In this document: positions 26,794 through 36,323 of the stretch, in pieces
Numbering within the stretch: the stretch's first letter is position 1
Layout of the letters: every line of letters begins with the position of its first letter
NCBI GenBank assembly: GCA_965261775.1
Contig: OZ253477.1
Location: 1,798,001 to 1,862,000 of the forward strand
Origin: G965261775 sp965261775
GTDB lineage: Bacteria; Pseudomonadota; Gammaproteobacteria; Eutrophobiales; Eutrophobiaceae
DNA length: 64,000 nt
Reading direction: 5' to 3'
The notes under the pieces: generated by a model
The model's database searches: none
Told to the model about the DNA's origin: nothing
The model's input: only the letters and a program-made list of their open reading frames with translations
Translations under genes and position numbers: made by a program

Positions 26794-28383
26794 TTATTCT
26801 TCGTTGCCACGCGTAAATATTATTCTGAATATGGTCCCCTTGTTTGAAGAGGATTGCAGGTTCAATGTCGCACGATTTTCTTCACAAAGTTCCTGCGCCA
26901 GATAAAGCCCCAACCCTGAACCGTGCATCTCCGTGGTAAAAAAAGGTTCAAACAGACTTTCCCTGATATTGTCCGGGATCCCCGGACCATAGTCAATTAC
27001 GTCGATATAAGGCCGACCCGTTGCATTATCCACATCGCAATAGAATGATAAAAACGGTTTCCGTTTTGAGTACCTTAGAGCGTTTTCAGACAGATTCCAC
27101 ATTATCTGGTGCAATTGCGAAGGGTCTGCACTGATCACGATGTTCTCTTTGCTCATCTCCAGGACCACCGACTTGTCGTCCAGTTTGTACCTTGAGATCA
27201 GCTCATCCCTGAATACGTAAAGCCATGCATTTATTCCTATTTTTTTCAGGGCGGGGTGTTTGCGTCTGCTGATATTCAATACATTCTCAATGATGGTATT
27301 GATCCGTCTTGAATGGTCATCAATTATCTCGACTAGACGCCGGTCCTCCATGATCAGGGTATCAGATTCATTCAATAACTGACCAGCGTGATTTATCGCG
27401 CCCAGGGGATTTCTGACTTCATGTGCGATACTTGCCGCCAAGCGTCCAAGCGAAGCTAGCTTCAGTTGTTGGGCGCGTTGCCTCAATTTTGTAATATCTT
27501 CGACAAACGTCAACACTTGAAAATCGGTTTCCCGTTTCAGCTTTATAAACGACAGTTGCAATTCAAGCCCTTCATTATCAGGTTTGATAATCACATTTTG
27601 TGATTCTTCGCCTGACAGCCACTTTTTGATATGAATTCCGAGTAAAGTGGATACATGCTCATCATTGTCTAAATCCGCATTGCCTCTCCCCAAAAAAGAC
27701 CTTGCTGCCTTATTCATTAACAAAATATCCATATTGTTGCTTAACACGATGATCCCCGAGTGCATACGCTGCACAATATGTTCATTGATCCTGGCGAGTT
27801 CATTAATTTCAATAGCCTGTTGTTTGGCCAGCGCTTCGGTCTCTCTAACGCGTGTTGACAGCAAAATGCCGACAAATGCCGTGATAAAGAATGTCACTCC
27901 CATAATACCGGCATGGACATAATTTCCCGAATAGGAAAACCCGGAAAATTTCAGGTACAGTTCATGCCCTAGTACAAAAATGGTTGCGATAGCCGCAAAG
28001 AGCAATGCAATTTTTCCAGCCATCAGGATACTGCCTCCAGCCACCGCGATTACCAGCAACATGCCGAAACCACTGCCCAAACCACTGCTTGAGTACATCA
28101 GCAGCCCCAGCATGATAATGTCAGCCAGTGTTTGCAGTACTATCTGAAGATTAAATCTTAGAATACGGTAATGAATAAAACCGCTGAAAATGATCGCCGT
28201 AAAAAAATAAACATAACTAACTATTATGAATAACGTTCCATCAAGACTCCCCAATGGCGACGGCAACTTGGTGGGAATGGTAACGGCGACAAATACGCCA
28301 GAAAGCAATATCCGGTAAAAATTAAAATAGCTTAATGCGCGCCAATCGGTTAATTTATTGTCAGGCTTTATATTTTTGTTCAC
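26794..28383 (-). CDS. pilS: sensor histidine kinase PilS
   Basis: Roughly 530 residues. Five or six N-terminal helices are followed by a PAS-like segment, then the HisKA dimerisation domain with the phospho-acceptor His in ASIAHEVRNPLGAINHAG. The ATPase domain has QIMWNLSENALRYSK, DYGPGIPDN and GSGLGLYLAQEL. The membrane-rich input and coupling to pilR match PilS of Pseudomonas, which senses pilin in the inner membrane. The start is uncertain: the GTG at 28383 and TTG at 28410 are candidates, while the ATG at 28491 would overlap the divergent sucC gene by 40 bases. Confidence 0.9.
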   Translation of the reverse strand: MNKNIKPDNKLTDWRALSYFNFYRILLSGVFVAVTIPTKLPSPLGSLDGTLFIIVSYVYFFTAIIFSGFIHYRILRFNLQIVLQTLADIIMLGLLMYSSSGLGSGFGMLLVIAVAGGSILMAGKIALLFAAIATIFVLGHELYLKFSGFSYSGNYVHAGIMGVTFFITAFVGILLSTRVRETEALAKQQAIEINELARINEHIVQRMHSGIIVLSNNMDILLMNKAARSFLGRGNADLDNDEHVSTLLGIHIKKWLSGEESQNVIIKPDNEGLELQLSFIKLKRETDFQVLTFVEDITKLRQRAQQLKLASLGRLAASIAHEVRNPLGAINHAGQLLNESDTLIMEDRRLVEIIDDHSRRINTIIENVLNISRRKHPALKKIGINAWLYVFRDELISRYKLDDKSVVLEMSKENIVISADPSQLHQIMWNLSENALRYSKRKPFLSFYCDVDNATGRPYIDVIDYGPGIPDNIRESLFEPFFTTEMHGSGLGLYLAQELCEENRATLNLQSSSNKGTIFRIIFTRGNEE

Positions 28384-28451
28384 GTCCGTTACGCTTATAA
28401 AGATATTCAAAGGTAGCAAGTTGAATACATTTTTTATCTCAAGGAGAGACC

Positions 28452-29618
28452 ATGAACTTACATGAATATCAGGCCAAAAAGTTATTTGCAAGCTATGGTG
28501 TTCCGGTCGCGCCTGGAAAACCCGCTTATTCCACTAGAGAGGCCTTACGCCATGCCGCTGATTTGGGTGGCGAGGAATGGGTGGTCAAAGCCCAGGTCCA
28601 TGCCGGCGGTCGGGGCAAGGCTGGCGGGGTGAGAATTGCAAAGTCCTCACAAGAACTGGAATTGATCGTCCGCGATCTGCTGGGAAACAGGCTCATCACC
28701 AAACAATCCGCACCAAACGGACAGCCGGTCGACTGTGTGTTGATTCAATCTGTACGGGATATTGAAACGGAGCTGTACCTTGCCATGATCGTAGATAGAG
28801 AAAGTTGCCGCATTACCATCATAGCGTCAACCGAAGGTGGTATGGACATTGAAGAAGTCGCAGCAACCCGACCCGAAAAAATTATCAGCACTGGAATCGA
28901 TCCGATCCTCGGCTTGCAAAATTACCAAAGCCGCCGTGTCGGTTTTGCACTAGGACTCAATGAGGTGCAACGGCAACAACTGATCTCCATCCTGAAAAAG
29001 CTGTATGCGCTCTATATTGATAAGGACCTGGGTCTTATCGAGATTAACCCGCTTATCATCAGAAAGTCCGGGGAGCTTGAAGCGCTGGACGCGAAAATTT
29101 CCGTCGATGACAATGCTTTGTACAGGCAACCTATGCTGGAAGAATGGCGTGACCCCGCTCAGGAAGATGAAAAGGAAAGTATTGCTAAACGATTTGATCT
29201 GAATTATGTGACTCTGGACGGCAGTATCGCCTGTATGGTCAACGGGGCCGGACTCGCTATGGCGACCATGGATATTATCAAGTTGTATGGCGGAGAACCG
29301 GCGAATTTCCTTGATGTCGGTGGTAACGCCACTGTGGAAAGAGTCACCGAGGCATTCAAGCTCATCGTTTCAGACAAGAATGTGCGCTCAATACTGGTCA
29401 ATATATTCGGGGGTATTGTGCGTTGTGATCTGATCGCCGATGGCATCATCAAGGCCATCAGGGAGACCGGCATCAACGTGCCCGTTGTCGTCAGACTGGA
29501 AGGGACGAATGTTGACAACGGCAAGGCAATGCTTGCCGACAGCGGTCTGACCGTAACTGTAGCGGACGATCTGAACGATGCCGCCGAAACGGTGGTGGCG
29601 GTTGTGGGAGGACATTAA
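28452..29618 (+). CDS. sucC: succinyl-CoA synthetase beta subunit
   Basis: A 388-residue ATP-grasp subunit of the ADP-forming enzyme that converts succinyl-CoA to succinate in the TCA cycle. It starts MNLHEYQAKKLFASYGVPV and has KAQVHAGGRGKAGGV, IEINPLI and NIFGGIVRCDLIADG. AAGGAGAG lies seven bases before the ATG. It overlaps sucD by one base (TAATG). The gene stands apart from sucA/sucB here. Confidence 0.97.
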   Translation: MNLHEYQAKKLFASYGVPVAPGKPAYSTREALRHAADLGGEEWVVKAQVHAGGRGKAGGVRIAKSSQELELIVRDLLGNRLITKQSAPNGQPVDCVLIQSVRDIETELYLAMIVDRESCRITIIASTEGGMDIEEVAATRPEKIISTGIDPILGLQNYQSRRVGFALGLNEVQRQQLISILKKLYALYIDKDLGLIEINPLIIRKSGELEALDAKISVDDNALYRQPMLEEWRDPAQEDEKESIAKRFDLNYVTLDGSIACMVNGAGLAMATMDIIKLYGGEPANFLDVGGNATVERVTEAFKLIVSDKNVRSILVNIFGGIVRCDLIADGIIKAIRETGINVPVVVRLEGTNVDNGKAMLADSGLTVTVADDLNDAAETVVAVVGGH

Positions 29619-30487
29619 TGGCGATACTGATCAACAAGGAAACAAAGGTTATTGTTCAGGGTTTTACCGGAGCGCAAGGCACTTTCCATGCCGAACAGGC
29701 GATTGATTACGGCACATTGATCGCGGGTGGAGTCACGCCGGGGAAAGGAGGGACAAAGCACCTGAAACGTCCGGTTTTTGACACCGTTGTGGATGCCGTC
29801 AAAGAAACTGGTGCCGATGCCTCGATGATCATGGTTCCTGCGCCTTACGCCGCCGAGGCGATTGCCGAAGCGGCGGAGGCGGGGATTCGTCTCATTGTCT
29901 GCATTACCGAAGGCATTCCTGTCATTGATATGGTTAAAGTTCGGGCTTATCTGAAGCAATTTCCCGATATTCGCCTGATCGGGCCGAACTGTCCGGGGAT
30001 CATTGCCCCGGGGCAATGCAAGATAGGAATTATGCCCGGCAATATTCATAAACCCGGGAAAATCGGCGTCGTGTCAAGGTCGGGCACATTAACATACGAG
30101 GCCGTACATCAAACGACCAAAAATGGGCTTGGTCAGAGTACCTGTGTTGGTATTGGTGGCGATCCCATTCATGGTATGGATTTTATTGATTGCCTGACCC
30201 TTTTTGAAGCAGATGCGGAAACTGCCGGGATCATTATGGTCGGTGAAATCGGCGGTACAGCGGAAGAAGAGGCGGCCGTATTCATCAGGGAAAATATCAG
30301 CAAACCAGTAGTCAGCTATATCGCCGGGGTCACCGCCCCGCCTGGGAAAAGAATGGGCCATGCCGGTGCTATTATCTCCGGTGGTAAGGGCACCGCCGAA
30401 GACAAGTTTGCCGCACTGGAAGCCTCCAGCGTAAAAACGGTGCGTTCTCCAGCGGAATTGGGAGCGGCCATGTCCAGTATGCTCTAA
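29618..30487 (+). CDS. sucD: succinyl-CoA synthetase alpha subunit
   Basis: A 289-residue subunit with the CoA-binding N-terminus (VIVQGFTGAQGTFHAEQAI), GPNCPGIIAPGQCKIGIMPG and the phospho-His segment KRMGHAGAIISGGKGTAEDK. It works as a complex with SucC, with which it is translationally coupled. The 130 bases that follow, up to nadE, hold no clear terminator. Confidence 0.97.
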   Translation: MAILINKETKVIVQGFTGAQGTFHAEQAIDYGTLIAGGVTPGKGGTKHLKRPVFDTVVDAVKETGADASMIMVPAPYAAEAIAEAAEAGIRLIVCITEGIPVIDMVKVRAYLKQFPDIRLIGPNCPGIIAPGQCKIGIMPGNIHKPGKIGVVSRSGTLTYEAVHQTTKNGLGQSTCVGIGGDPIHGMDFIDCLTLFEADAETAGIIMVGEIGGTAEEEAAVFIRENISKPVVSYIAGVTAPPGKRMGHAGAIISGGKGTAEDKFAALEASSVKTVRSPAELGAAMSSML

Positions 30488-30617
30488 TGCAGGGCGCGAG
30501 AGAACATTGAAGCCTGGCGAGAGACCCTCTTCGGACCTGCCATTGCACTCCGTGCAGAATCCGTCGCAATTGATATTATGATACCTGTGCCAGTGCGACG
30601 TCCGAAGTTAAGCTGAT

Positions 30618-32222
30618 ATGTTGACAATTACCTTGGCACAGCTTGATCTGACAGTGGGGGATATCAAGAACAATACTGATCAAATTATTACCGCTATCAA
30701 TCGTGCGTTGCGCGAACCGGGGACGCCTGTCATTCTTTTTCCCGAATTGAGCATCTGCGCCTATCCCCCCGAAGATCTGCTGTTAAGACCGGCTTTTCAT
30801 GACGATATAAAACAGTCACTTGACAAGATCGTCAACAATACCGGGGACATCCATGTGTTGCTGGGACACCCTCACCGGGAAAACGGGAAAATATACAATG
30901 CGTGCAGCCTGATATACCAGAAACAGATTGTCAGCATCTACTATAAACAGAAGCTACCCAATTACGGCGTCTTTGATGAAAAACGTTATTTTGAGGCCGG
31001 TGAGGGAAGTTGCCTGTTTGAGATTGATGGGCACAAGGCCGCGATCAGTATCTGCGAAGATATATGGGTCCCTGGACCTGTGGAGAGGGTTGCCGGAGCA
31101 GACATCATGTTTAACCTCAGCGCATCGCCTTATGATAAAAATAAACCCGTCCGGCGTGAAGAAATGGTCGCCCAAAGGGCGCGGGATACCAATATGGCTA
31201 TCATCTGTGCCAACCTCGTCGGCGGACAGGATGAGATCGTTTTTGACGGCAGTTCAATGGTTATTGACAAACGCGGGAGGCTCCTTTTTCGTGCGCCACA
31301 GTTTGAGGAAGGGCTTTTTTCCTTCGGCCTGGAGCCGGACAAGACTCAGCCTGTGTTCTCAACCTCGTATCCGTCTGAAGAAGAGAGTATTTACAATGCT
31401 CTAGTGGTCGGCGTCCGGGATTACATCAGGAAAAACCATTTTAAGGGTGCGCTCGTCGGACTTTCTGGCGGAATAGATTCCGCGTTGACTCTGTGTATTG
31501 CTGCAGATGCACTCGGTGCGGAAAATATTGAAGCCCTGATCATGCCGTCCCGATATACGGCTGATATGAGTATTGAGGATGCCTGTACGGAAGCGGAAAC
31601 ACTGAACGTCAAACATGAAATCATTTCTATTGAACCGGTTTTCGATAGCTTTTTGACATTATTGCAGCCGCGTTTTGTGAATCTGGCGCCCGATCTTACG
31701 GAAGAAAACATACAGGCGCGTTGTCGCGGACTAATACTGATGGCGGTTTCAAATAAAACGGGAAAACTGGTATTGACCACGGGGAATAAAAGTGAGTTGG
31801 CCGTCGGCTACGCGACGCTCTACGGTGACATGGCGGGCGGGTTTGCGCCCCTCAAAGATGTATGGAAAACCATGGTGTACCGATTGGTGAAATGGCGCAA
31901 TCGGGATAAACAGATTATACCGGAGCGGGTCATTACGCGCTCCCCGAGTGCTGAATTGCGTTCCGACCAGTTGGACCAAGATACTCTTCCTGATTACGAT
32001 ATACTGGATCCGGTGCTCGAAAATTATATTGAAAATGATATGTACCCGGAACAGATTATTGAACAGGGTTTTGACGCTGTTCTTGTTTATTCGCTGATCG
32101 GGATGGTAGATAAAAATGAGTATAAACGCCGTCAGGCGGCGCCTGGCGTGAAAATCACAAAACGCGCCTTTGGCCGGGATCGGCGCTATCCGATCACCTC
32201 GGCTTACGTCGAAAAGAAGTAG
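30618..32222 (+). CDS. nadE: glutamine-dependent NAD+ synthetase
   Basis: A 534-residue two-domain enzyme. The N-terminal nitrilase-type glutaminase has catalytic Glu (FPELSICAYPPEDLL), Lys (YKQKLPNYGVFDE) and Cys (ISICEDIW). The C-terminal ATP pyrophosphatase has GLSGGIDSALTL and TTGNKSELAVGYATLYGDMAGGF. It makes NAD from nicotinic acid adenine dinucleotide, using ammonia channelled from glutamine. It ends one base from the convergent bamD gene. Confidence 0.96.
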   Translation: MLTITLAQLDLTVGDIKNNTDQIITAINRALREPGTPVILFPELSICAYPPEDLLLRPAFHDDIKQSLDKIVNNTGDIHVLLGHPHRENGKIYNACSLIYQKQIVSIYYKQKLPNYGVFDEKRYFEAGEGSCLFEIDGHKAAISICEDIWVPGPVERVAGADIMFNLSASPYDKNKPVRREEMVAQRARDTNMAIICANLVGGQDEIVFDGSSMVIDKRGRLLFRAPQFEEGLFSFGLEPDKTQPVFSTSYPSEEESIYNALVVGVRDYIRKNHFKGALVGLSGGIDSALTLCIAADALGAENIEALIMPSRYTADMSIEDACTEAETLNVKHEIISIEPVFDSFLTLLQPRFVNLAPDLTEENIQARCRGLILMAVSNKTGKLVLTTGNKSELAVGYATLYGDMAGGFAPLKDVWKTMVYRLVKWRNRDKQIIPERVITRSPSAELRSDQLDQDTLPDYDILDPVLENYIENDMYPEQIIEQGFDAVLVYSLIGMVDKNEYKRRQAAPGVKITKRAFGRDRRYPITSAYVEKK

Positions 32223-32223
32223 A

Positions 32224-32994
32224 TTATTGTACTCTAAGCCTTCCTATTTCGTAGATTGCTGGATGTTCGGGATAATTGAACTCCAGAATACGCAGCGCAT
32301 CATTTGATAAATCGTTCAATTCAAGTATGCGATAGGCCTTTACCATGATGATCAGGGCATCTAGCACCGCTGGCGCCCTCGAATAATTCTTGACCGCATG
32401 CTTTGCCCGGTTGGCGGCGGCGACAAAAGCGCCCCGACGCATATAATAATGCGCGACGTTGACTTCATTCTGTGCCAGATTGTTGCGCAGGTAACGCATG
32501 CGCTGTTTCGCGTCTTCGGCATAGTCGCTGTCGGGAAAGCGGGTGGTTAATTCCATAAAATCCTGAAAAGCCTGTTGCATTGCGATTGAATCCCGCTGTG
32601 ACTCGTCTGTGGGTAGATAACGACGGATTAAACCCTTGCCGCGATTGAAATTGCTTAATCCCTTGAGATAATAAGCATAATCCACATGCTCATTCTGCAT
32701 ATACAGATTCATGAAACGCTCACAGGTGGCCACAGCGGCGTCAAAGTCTTCGCTTTTGTAATGCGCGTAAGCCAGATCAAGCAGGGCCTGTTGCGCGTAT
32801 TTTCCAAAGGGATAGCGCGTTTCAAGTTTCTGATAGAGTTCAATGGCCTGACTGTAAAAACCGGCGTCTAGAGCGCCTTTAGCCTCGGCATAAAAACGGT
32901 CAATATCCCAGGTTAGAGTTTCATCTTCCTTATCGCCGAGAAAGGTACAGGCATTCAACGTAAAAATCAGTAATAATGCTACTGCGTTTCGCAT
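32224..32994 (-). CDS. bamD: outer membrane assembly lipoprotein BamD
   Basis: A 256-residue lipoprotein with signal peptide and lipobox (LNAC, Cys16 from the chosen start) followed by TPR repeats, including YPFGKYAQQALLDLAYAHYK and the typical YYLKGLSNF. It acts in the BAM complex at the inner face of the outer membrane. The ATG at 32994 (MRNAVALLL) is chosen over a TTG nine codons upstream because it begins with the signal peptide. It is divergent from rluD, as in many relatives. Confidence 0.96.
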   Translation of the reverse strand: MRNAVALLLIFTLNACTFLGDKEDETLTWDIDRFYAEAKGALDAGFYSQAIELYQKLETRYPFGKYAQQALLDLAYAHYKSEDFDAAVATCERFMNLYMQNEHVDYAYYLKGLSNFNRGKGLIRRYLPTDESQRDSIAMQQAFQDFMELTTRFPDSDYAEDAKQRMRYLRNNLAQNEVNVAHYYMRRGAFVAAANRAKHAVKNYSRAPAVLDALIIMVKAYRILELNDLSNDALRILEFNYPEHPAIYEIGRLRVQ

Positions 32995-33045
32995 AATTCG
33001 AGAATAACGTAATCGATTCAAGATAGCAAAAAGCGAAGGGCCATT

Positions 33046-34008
33046 ATGAACAGGCTGGCGTTACAAACGATTATTTCAGAGCGATTCTCCGGCAAACGCC
33101 TGGATCAGGCTCTGGCCGGGCTTTACCCGGAGTATTCGCGTGTGCGCATTCAAAAATGGATCAATGCCGGCCAGGTGAGAGTGAATAATAAACACCTGAG
33201 ACAGCGAGACAAGGTGGCCCAAGGCGATACTGTCAGGATTGATGCGTTGCTTGAAAACCATCATCGGGATAAGCCGGAAGCAATACCGTTGGATATCCTC
33301 TATGAAGACGCGGCTCTAATCATTATCAACAAACCGACCGGACTGGTTGTACATCCAGGTAACGGCAATCCTGAGCATACTTTGGTAAACGCTCTGCTGC
33401 ATTTTGACAGTCGTCTGGATATGCTGCCCCGTGCGGGGATCATACATCGGCTGGATAAAGATACGACCGGTGTTATGGTGATCGCCCGCACACCAGAAGC
33501 ACATACTCATCTCGTCAGGACACTCCGGACAAGAGGGATAAGACGTGAATATCAAACAATTGTAGCAGGACAGGTAACGGCGGGAGGCGTTATTGAAAAC
33601 AATATCGGCAGGCATCCTCGACAACGGACAAAAATGGCTGTCAACGGCAGTGGAAAAATTGCCAGGACCCATTATCGAGTCATAAAAAAATATCGGCACT
33701 ATACCCACTTGTATGTCCAGCTTGACACCGGCCGAACGCATCAGATTCGGGTCCACATGGCGCATATAAAACACCCCATTGTAGGGGATGCCGTCTATGG
33801 GAAAAATAAATCCGTCGGCAACAAGGGAATAAACGAGGAGTTACACAGTGCGACACTGAACTTTAAACGACAGGCATTGCATGCGTATTATCTAGAATTA
33901 CCACATCCTGTGACGGGTGAAAAAACGACATTTTGTGCGGATTTACCAGAAGACATGCGAGATTTGATAAAGAGGTTAGAAAAATATGATGTCTCGCCCA
34001 ACCGGTGA
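33046..34008 (+). CDS. rluD: 23S rRNA pseudouridine synthase D
   Basis: A 320-residue enzyme with an N-terminal S4 RNA-binding domain (RLDQALAGLYPEYSRVRIQKW) and the catalytic domain with the active Asp in GIIHRLDKDTTGVMVIA. It modifies helix 69 of 23S rRNA (positions 1911, 1915, 1917 in E. coli numbering). It overlaps pgeF by 23 bases, in the conserved bamD-rluD-pgeF block. Confidence 0.96.
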   Translation: MNRLALQTIISERFSGKRLDQALAGLYPEYSRVRIQKWINAGQVRVNNKHLRQRDKVAQGDTVRIDALLENHHRDKPEAIPLDILYEDAALIIINKPTGLVVHPGNGNPEHTLVNALLHFDSRLDMLPRAGIIHRLDKDTTGVMVIARTPEAHTHLVRTLRTRGIRREYQTIVAGQVTAGGVIENNIGRHPRQRTKMAVNGSGKIARTHYRVIKKYRHYTHLYVQLDTGRTHQIRVHMAHIKHPIVGDAVYGKNKSVGNKGINEELHSATLNFKRQALHAYYLELPHPVTGEKTTFCADLPEDMRDLIKRLEKYDVSPNR

Positions 34009-34732
34009 AAGCTGGCTGTGGGCGGATTGGCCAGCGCCGGAACATGTGTATGCTGGTATAACTACCCGTCTGGGCGGTTTTAGTCGACATCCTTTTGACA
34101 GTCTGAATATTGCCCGGCATGTCGGGGATGATGCGGAAAACGTCGAAAAAAATCGACAAAAAATAGTTCGCCAGCTTCGCCTGAATTCGGAACCCGTCTG
34201 GCTCAACCAGATCCACGGTAACCGCATCATTTCTGTTAATGAGCATCCCGAATTTCGCTATGCTGACGGGTCAACGACTACTAAACGCAATATTGTCTGC
34301 GCCGTCATGACAGCGGATTGCGTGCCGCTTCTGATATGTGATAGACAAGGGGAAAAGATTGCGGTCGTTCACGCAGGTTGGCGCGGTATCCTGAAGGGTG
34401 TCATTGAAAACGCCGTCGCGGAGTTTTCTGATCCAGAGGCAATGTTGGTCTGGGTCGGTCCCTGTATCAGCCGACAATTTTATGAAATAGCTGAAGATGT
34501 CTATTCCCAGTGTATTTACTATAATGCGCTCTTTAAACAGGTATTTGAACCGACGGGCCGCGGACGTTGGTACTGTGATTTGAGACAGTTGGTAAAAATT
34601 ATCCTGAAAAGCGCCGGGATTAACTTGATCTATGAATGCAATTTATGTACTTATGAACGAACGGATATGTTCTATTCCTGCCGTCGCAATCGGATAACGG
34701 GCAGAACCGCAACCATGATATGGATGGAATAG
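33986..34732 (+). CDS. pgeF: peptidoglycan editing factor PgeF (multicopper polyphenol oxidase family, YfiH)
   Basis: A 248-residue protein of the YfiH/laccase-domain family. The metal ligands are visible as WLNQIHGN, TADCVPLL and VHAGWRG. In E. coli PgeF removes wrongly built L-Ser-containing muropeptides. The start at 33986 overlaps rluD; no later start keeps the conserved YAGITTRLGGFS region with better support. Confidence 0.92.
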   Translation: MMSRPTGESWLWADWPAPEHVYAGITTRLGGFSRHPFDSLNIARHVGDDAENVEKNRQKIVRQLRLNSEPVWLNQIHGNRIISVNEHPEFRYADGSTTTKRNIVCAVMTADCVPLLICDRQGEKIAVVHAGWRGILKGVIENAVAEFSDPEAMLVWVGPCISRQFYEIAEDVYSQCIYYNALFKQVFEPTGRGRWYCDLRQLVKIILKSAGINLIYECNLCTYERTDMFYSCRRNRITGRTATMIWME

Positions 34733-34736
34733 AGCC

Positions 34737-34753
34737 GTCTGATTAAATCAGAC
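34737..34753. terminator. short hairpin after pgeF, weak terminator or operator
   Basis: Perfect dyad GTCTGATT-A-AATCAGAC followed by TTATTAT, in the 53-base gap between pgeF and the glutamate dehydrogenase gene. The stem is A/T-rich and the T run is broken. It may end rluD-pgeF transcripts or bind a regulator of the dehydrogenase gene. Confidence 0.4.
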
Positions 34754-34785
34754 TTATTATACGGGTTATGTGGAGGAATGGCTAA

Positions 34786-36207
34786 ATGAAAAAGAACAAT
34801 AAACATCTCAGCTTCAAAGAAAGTGTGAATTTCATGGTTAACCGTGCCTTAAACGTGCTTGGTGTGGATGAGGGTGTTTCCTTGGCTATAAAAAGTTGTG
34901 ACTCCACGATAAAAGTCTGTTTTCCGGTTGAGATTAATAACAAAATTGAAGTCTTTACCGGTTGGCGTTCCGTACACAGTAAACATCGCCTGCCAGCAAA
35001 AGGAGGTATGCGTTTCGCGCCTATTGTCAATGAAGATGAGGTTGAAGCCTTGGCGGCGTTGATGACCTATAAATGTGCTATTGCGGATGTTCCATTCGGT
35101 GGTTCAAAAGGCGGATTGGTGATTGACCCCAGGAAATATGCACGTGACGATATGCAACGCATCACACGCCGCTTCGCGCGCGAATTAATCAGAAAGGGTT
35201 TTTTAAGCCCGGCCACAAATGTGCCAGCACCGGATATGGGAACGGGTGAAAGGGAAATGGCTTGGATAGCAGATACCTATAAACATCTACACCCGGAAGA
35301 TATTGATTATCAGGGTTGTGTCACCGGCAAACCTGTTGTTCACGGTGGTATTCGAGGACGTACCGAAGCTACTGGTCGCGGTGTGGTCTATGCGATTCGC
35401 GAGTTCTTTCGACATTCGAAAGATGTTCGTGCGACTGATTTGAAACCCGGACTGGGTGGCAAACGGGTAATTATACAAGGTTTGGGTAACGTGGGCTATC
35501 ACACGGCGAAACTCCTTGACGAAGAAGACGGATGCAAAATCATTGCGCTTATTGAAAAAGATGGTTTACTGGTTAATGAAAACGGTATCACCATTGAAGA
35601 TGTTCGACAGCACATTAACGAACACAACACAATAAAGGGTTTCTCGGGTGCCAGGTTTTTCGAAAACGGGATGATCGGGCTGGAAATGGAATGTGATATC
35701 CTGATTCCGGCGGCGATGGAAGCGCAAATTACCGAAAACAACGCGGAAAATATAAAAGCAAAATTAATTGTGGAAGCGGCCAATGGGCCGGTTACTTTTG
35801 GGGCGGATAATATCCTGCGCCACAAAAACATTACTGTTTTGCCCGACACCTATGTTAATGCAGGCGGCGTGACGGTTTCCTACTTTGAATGGGTACGCAA
35901 CCTGTCCCATATCCGTTTTGGGCGCATGGAGCGGCGTCACGACGAAATGCGTGGGGGGCAGATATTGCGGGCGATTGAAGTGATGACCGGTAAAAAAACA
36001 GAAACACAGATAGAAAGTAAATTTGCCTATGGTGCGGATGAACTGGACCTGGTGCGTTCCGGTCTTGATGATACCATGCGTAGCGGCTATCAACAATTGA
36101 GAGAAATCTACCAGTCTGATGATAGGGTGGAGGATTATAGGTCGGCAGCCTACGTTGTCGCGATACAAAAGCTGCTGCGCTCGTATATTGATATTGGAGT
36201 CTATTAA
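34786..36207 (+). CDS. gdhA: glutamate dehydrogenase
   Basis: A 473-residue Glu/Leu/Phe/Val dehydrogenase that interconverts glutamate and 2-oxoglutarate plus ammonia. It has PAKGGMRFAP, catalytic Lys in LMTYKCAIADVPFGGSKGG, PAPDMGTGEREMAW, and the dinucleotide-binding VIIQGLGNVGYHTA. A GGAGG site lies upstream of the ATG. By sequence style (long insert around HPEDIDYQGCVTGKP, VVHGGIRGRTEATGRGV) it resembles NAD-type Glu dehydrogenases rather than the enteric NADP GdhA, but cofactor preference is uncertain. It interrupts the common pgeF-clpB neighbourhood. Confidence 0.9.
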   Translation: MKKNNKHLSFKESVNFMVNRALNVLGVDEGVSLAIKSCDSTIKVCFPVEINNKIEVFTGWRSVHSKHRLPAKGGMRFAPIVNEDEVEALAALMTYKCAIADVPFGGSKGGLVIDPRKYARDDMQRITRRFARELIRKGFLSPATNVPAPDMGTGEREMAWIADTYKHLHPEDIDYQGCVTGKPVVHGGIRGRTEATGRGVVYAIREFFRHSKDVRATDLKPGLGGKRVIIQGLGNVGYHTAKLLDEEDGCKIIALIEKDGLLVNENGITIEDVRQHINEHNTIKGFSGARFFENGMIGLEMECDILIPAAMEAQITENNAENIKAKLIVEAANGPVTFGADNILRHKNITVLPDTYVNAGGVTVSYFEWVRNLSHIRFGRMERRHDEMRGGQILRAIEVMTGKKTETQIESKFAYGADELDLVRSGLDDTMRSGYQQLREIYQSDDRVEDYRSAAYVVAIQKLLRSYIDIGVY

Positions 36208-36265
36208 TTGTCTCTTGACTAGACTGCCCGAAAGACCTTCCCGGCAGTTAAAGGTACCTGTATGA

Positions 36266-36292
36266 CTTGAAGATATGGTTCTCTGACCCCAT
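36266..36292 (+). promoter_or_regulatory. sigma-32 heat-shock promoter of clpB
   Basis: CTTGAA at 36266-36271 and CCCCAT at 36287-36292, separated by 15 bases, match the sigma-32 consensus (CTTGAA, 13-17 bases, CCCCAT). Transcription should start about ten bases later, leaving a short leader before the ATG at 36324. Confidence 0.88.
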
Positions 36293-36323
36293 CTTCATCC
36301 GGGATACTTGAACAAGAGATTAT

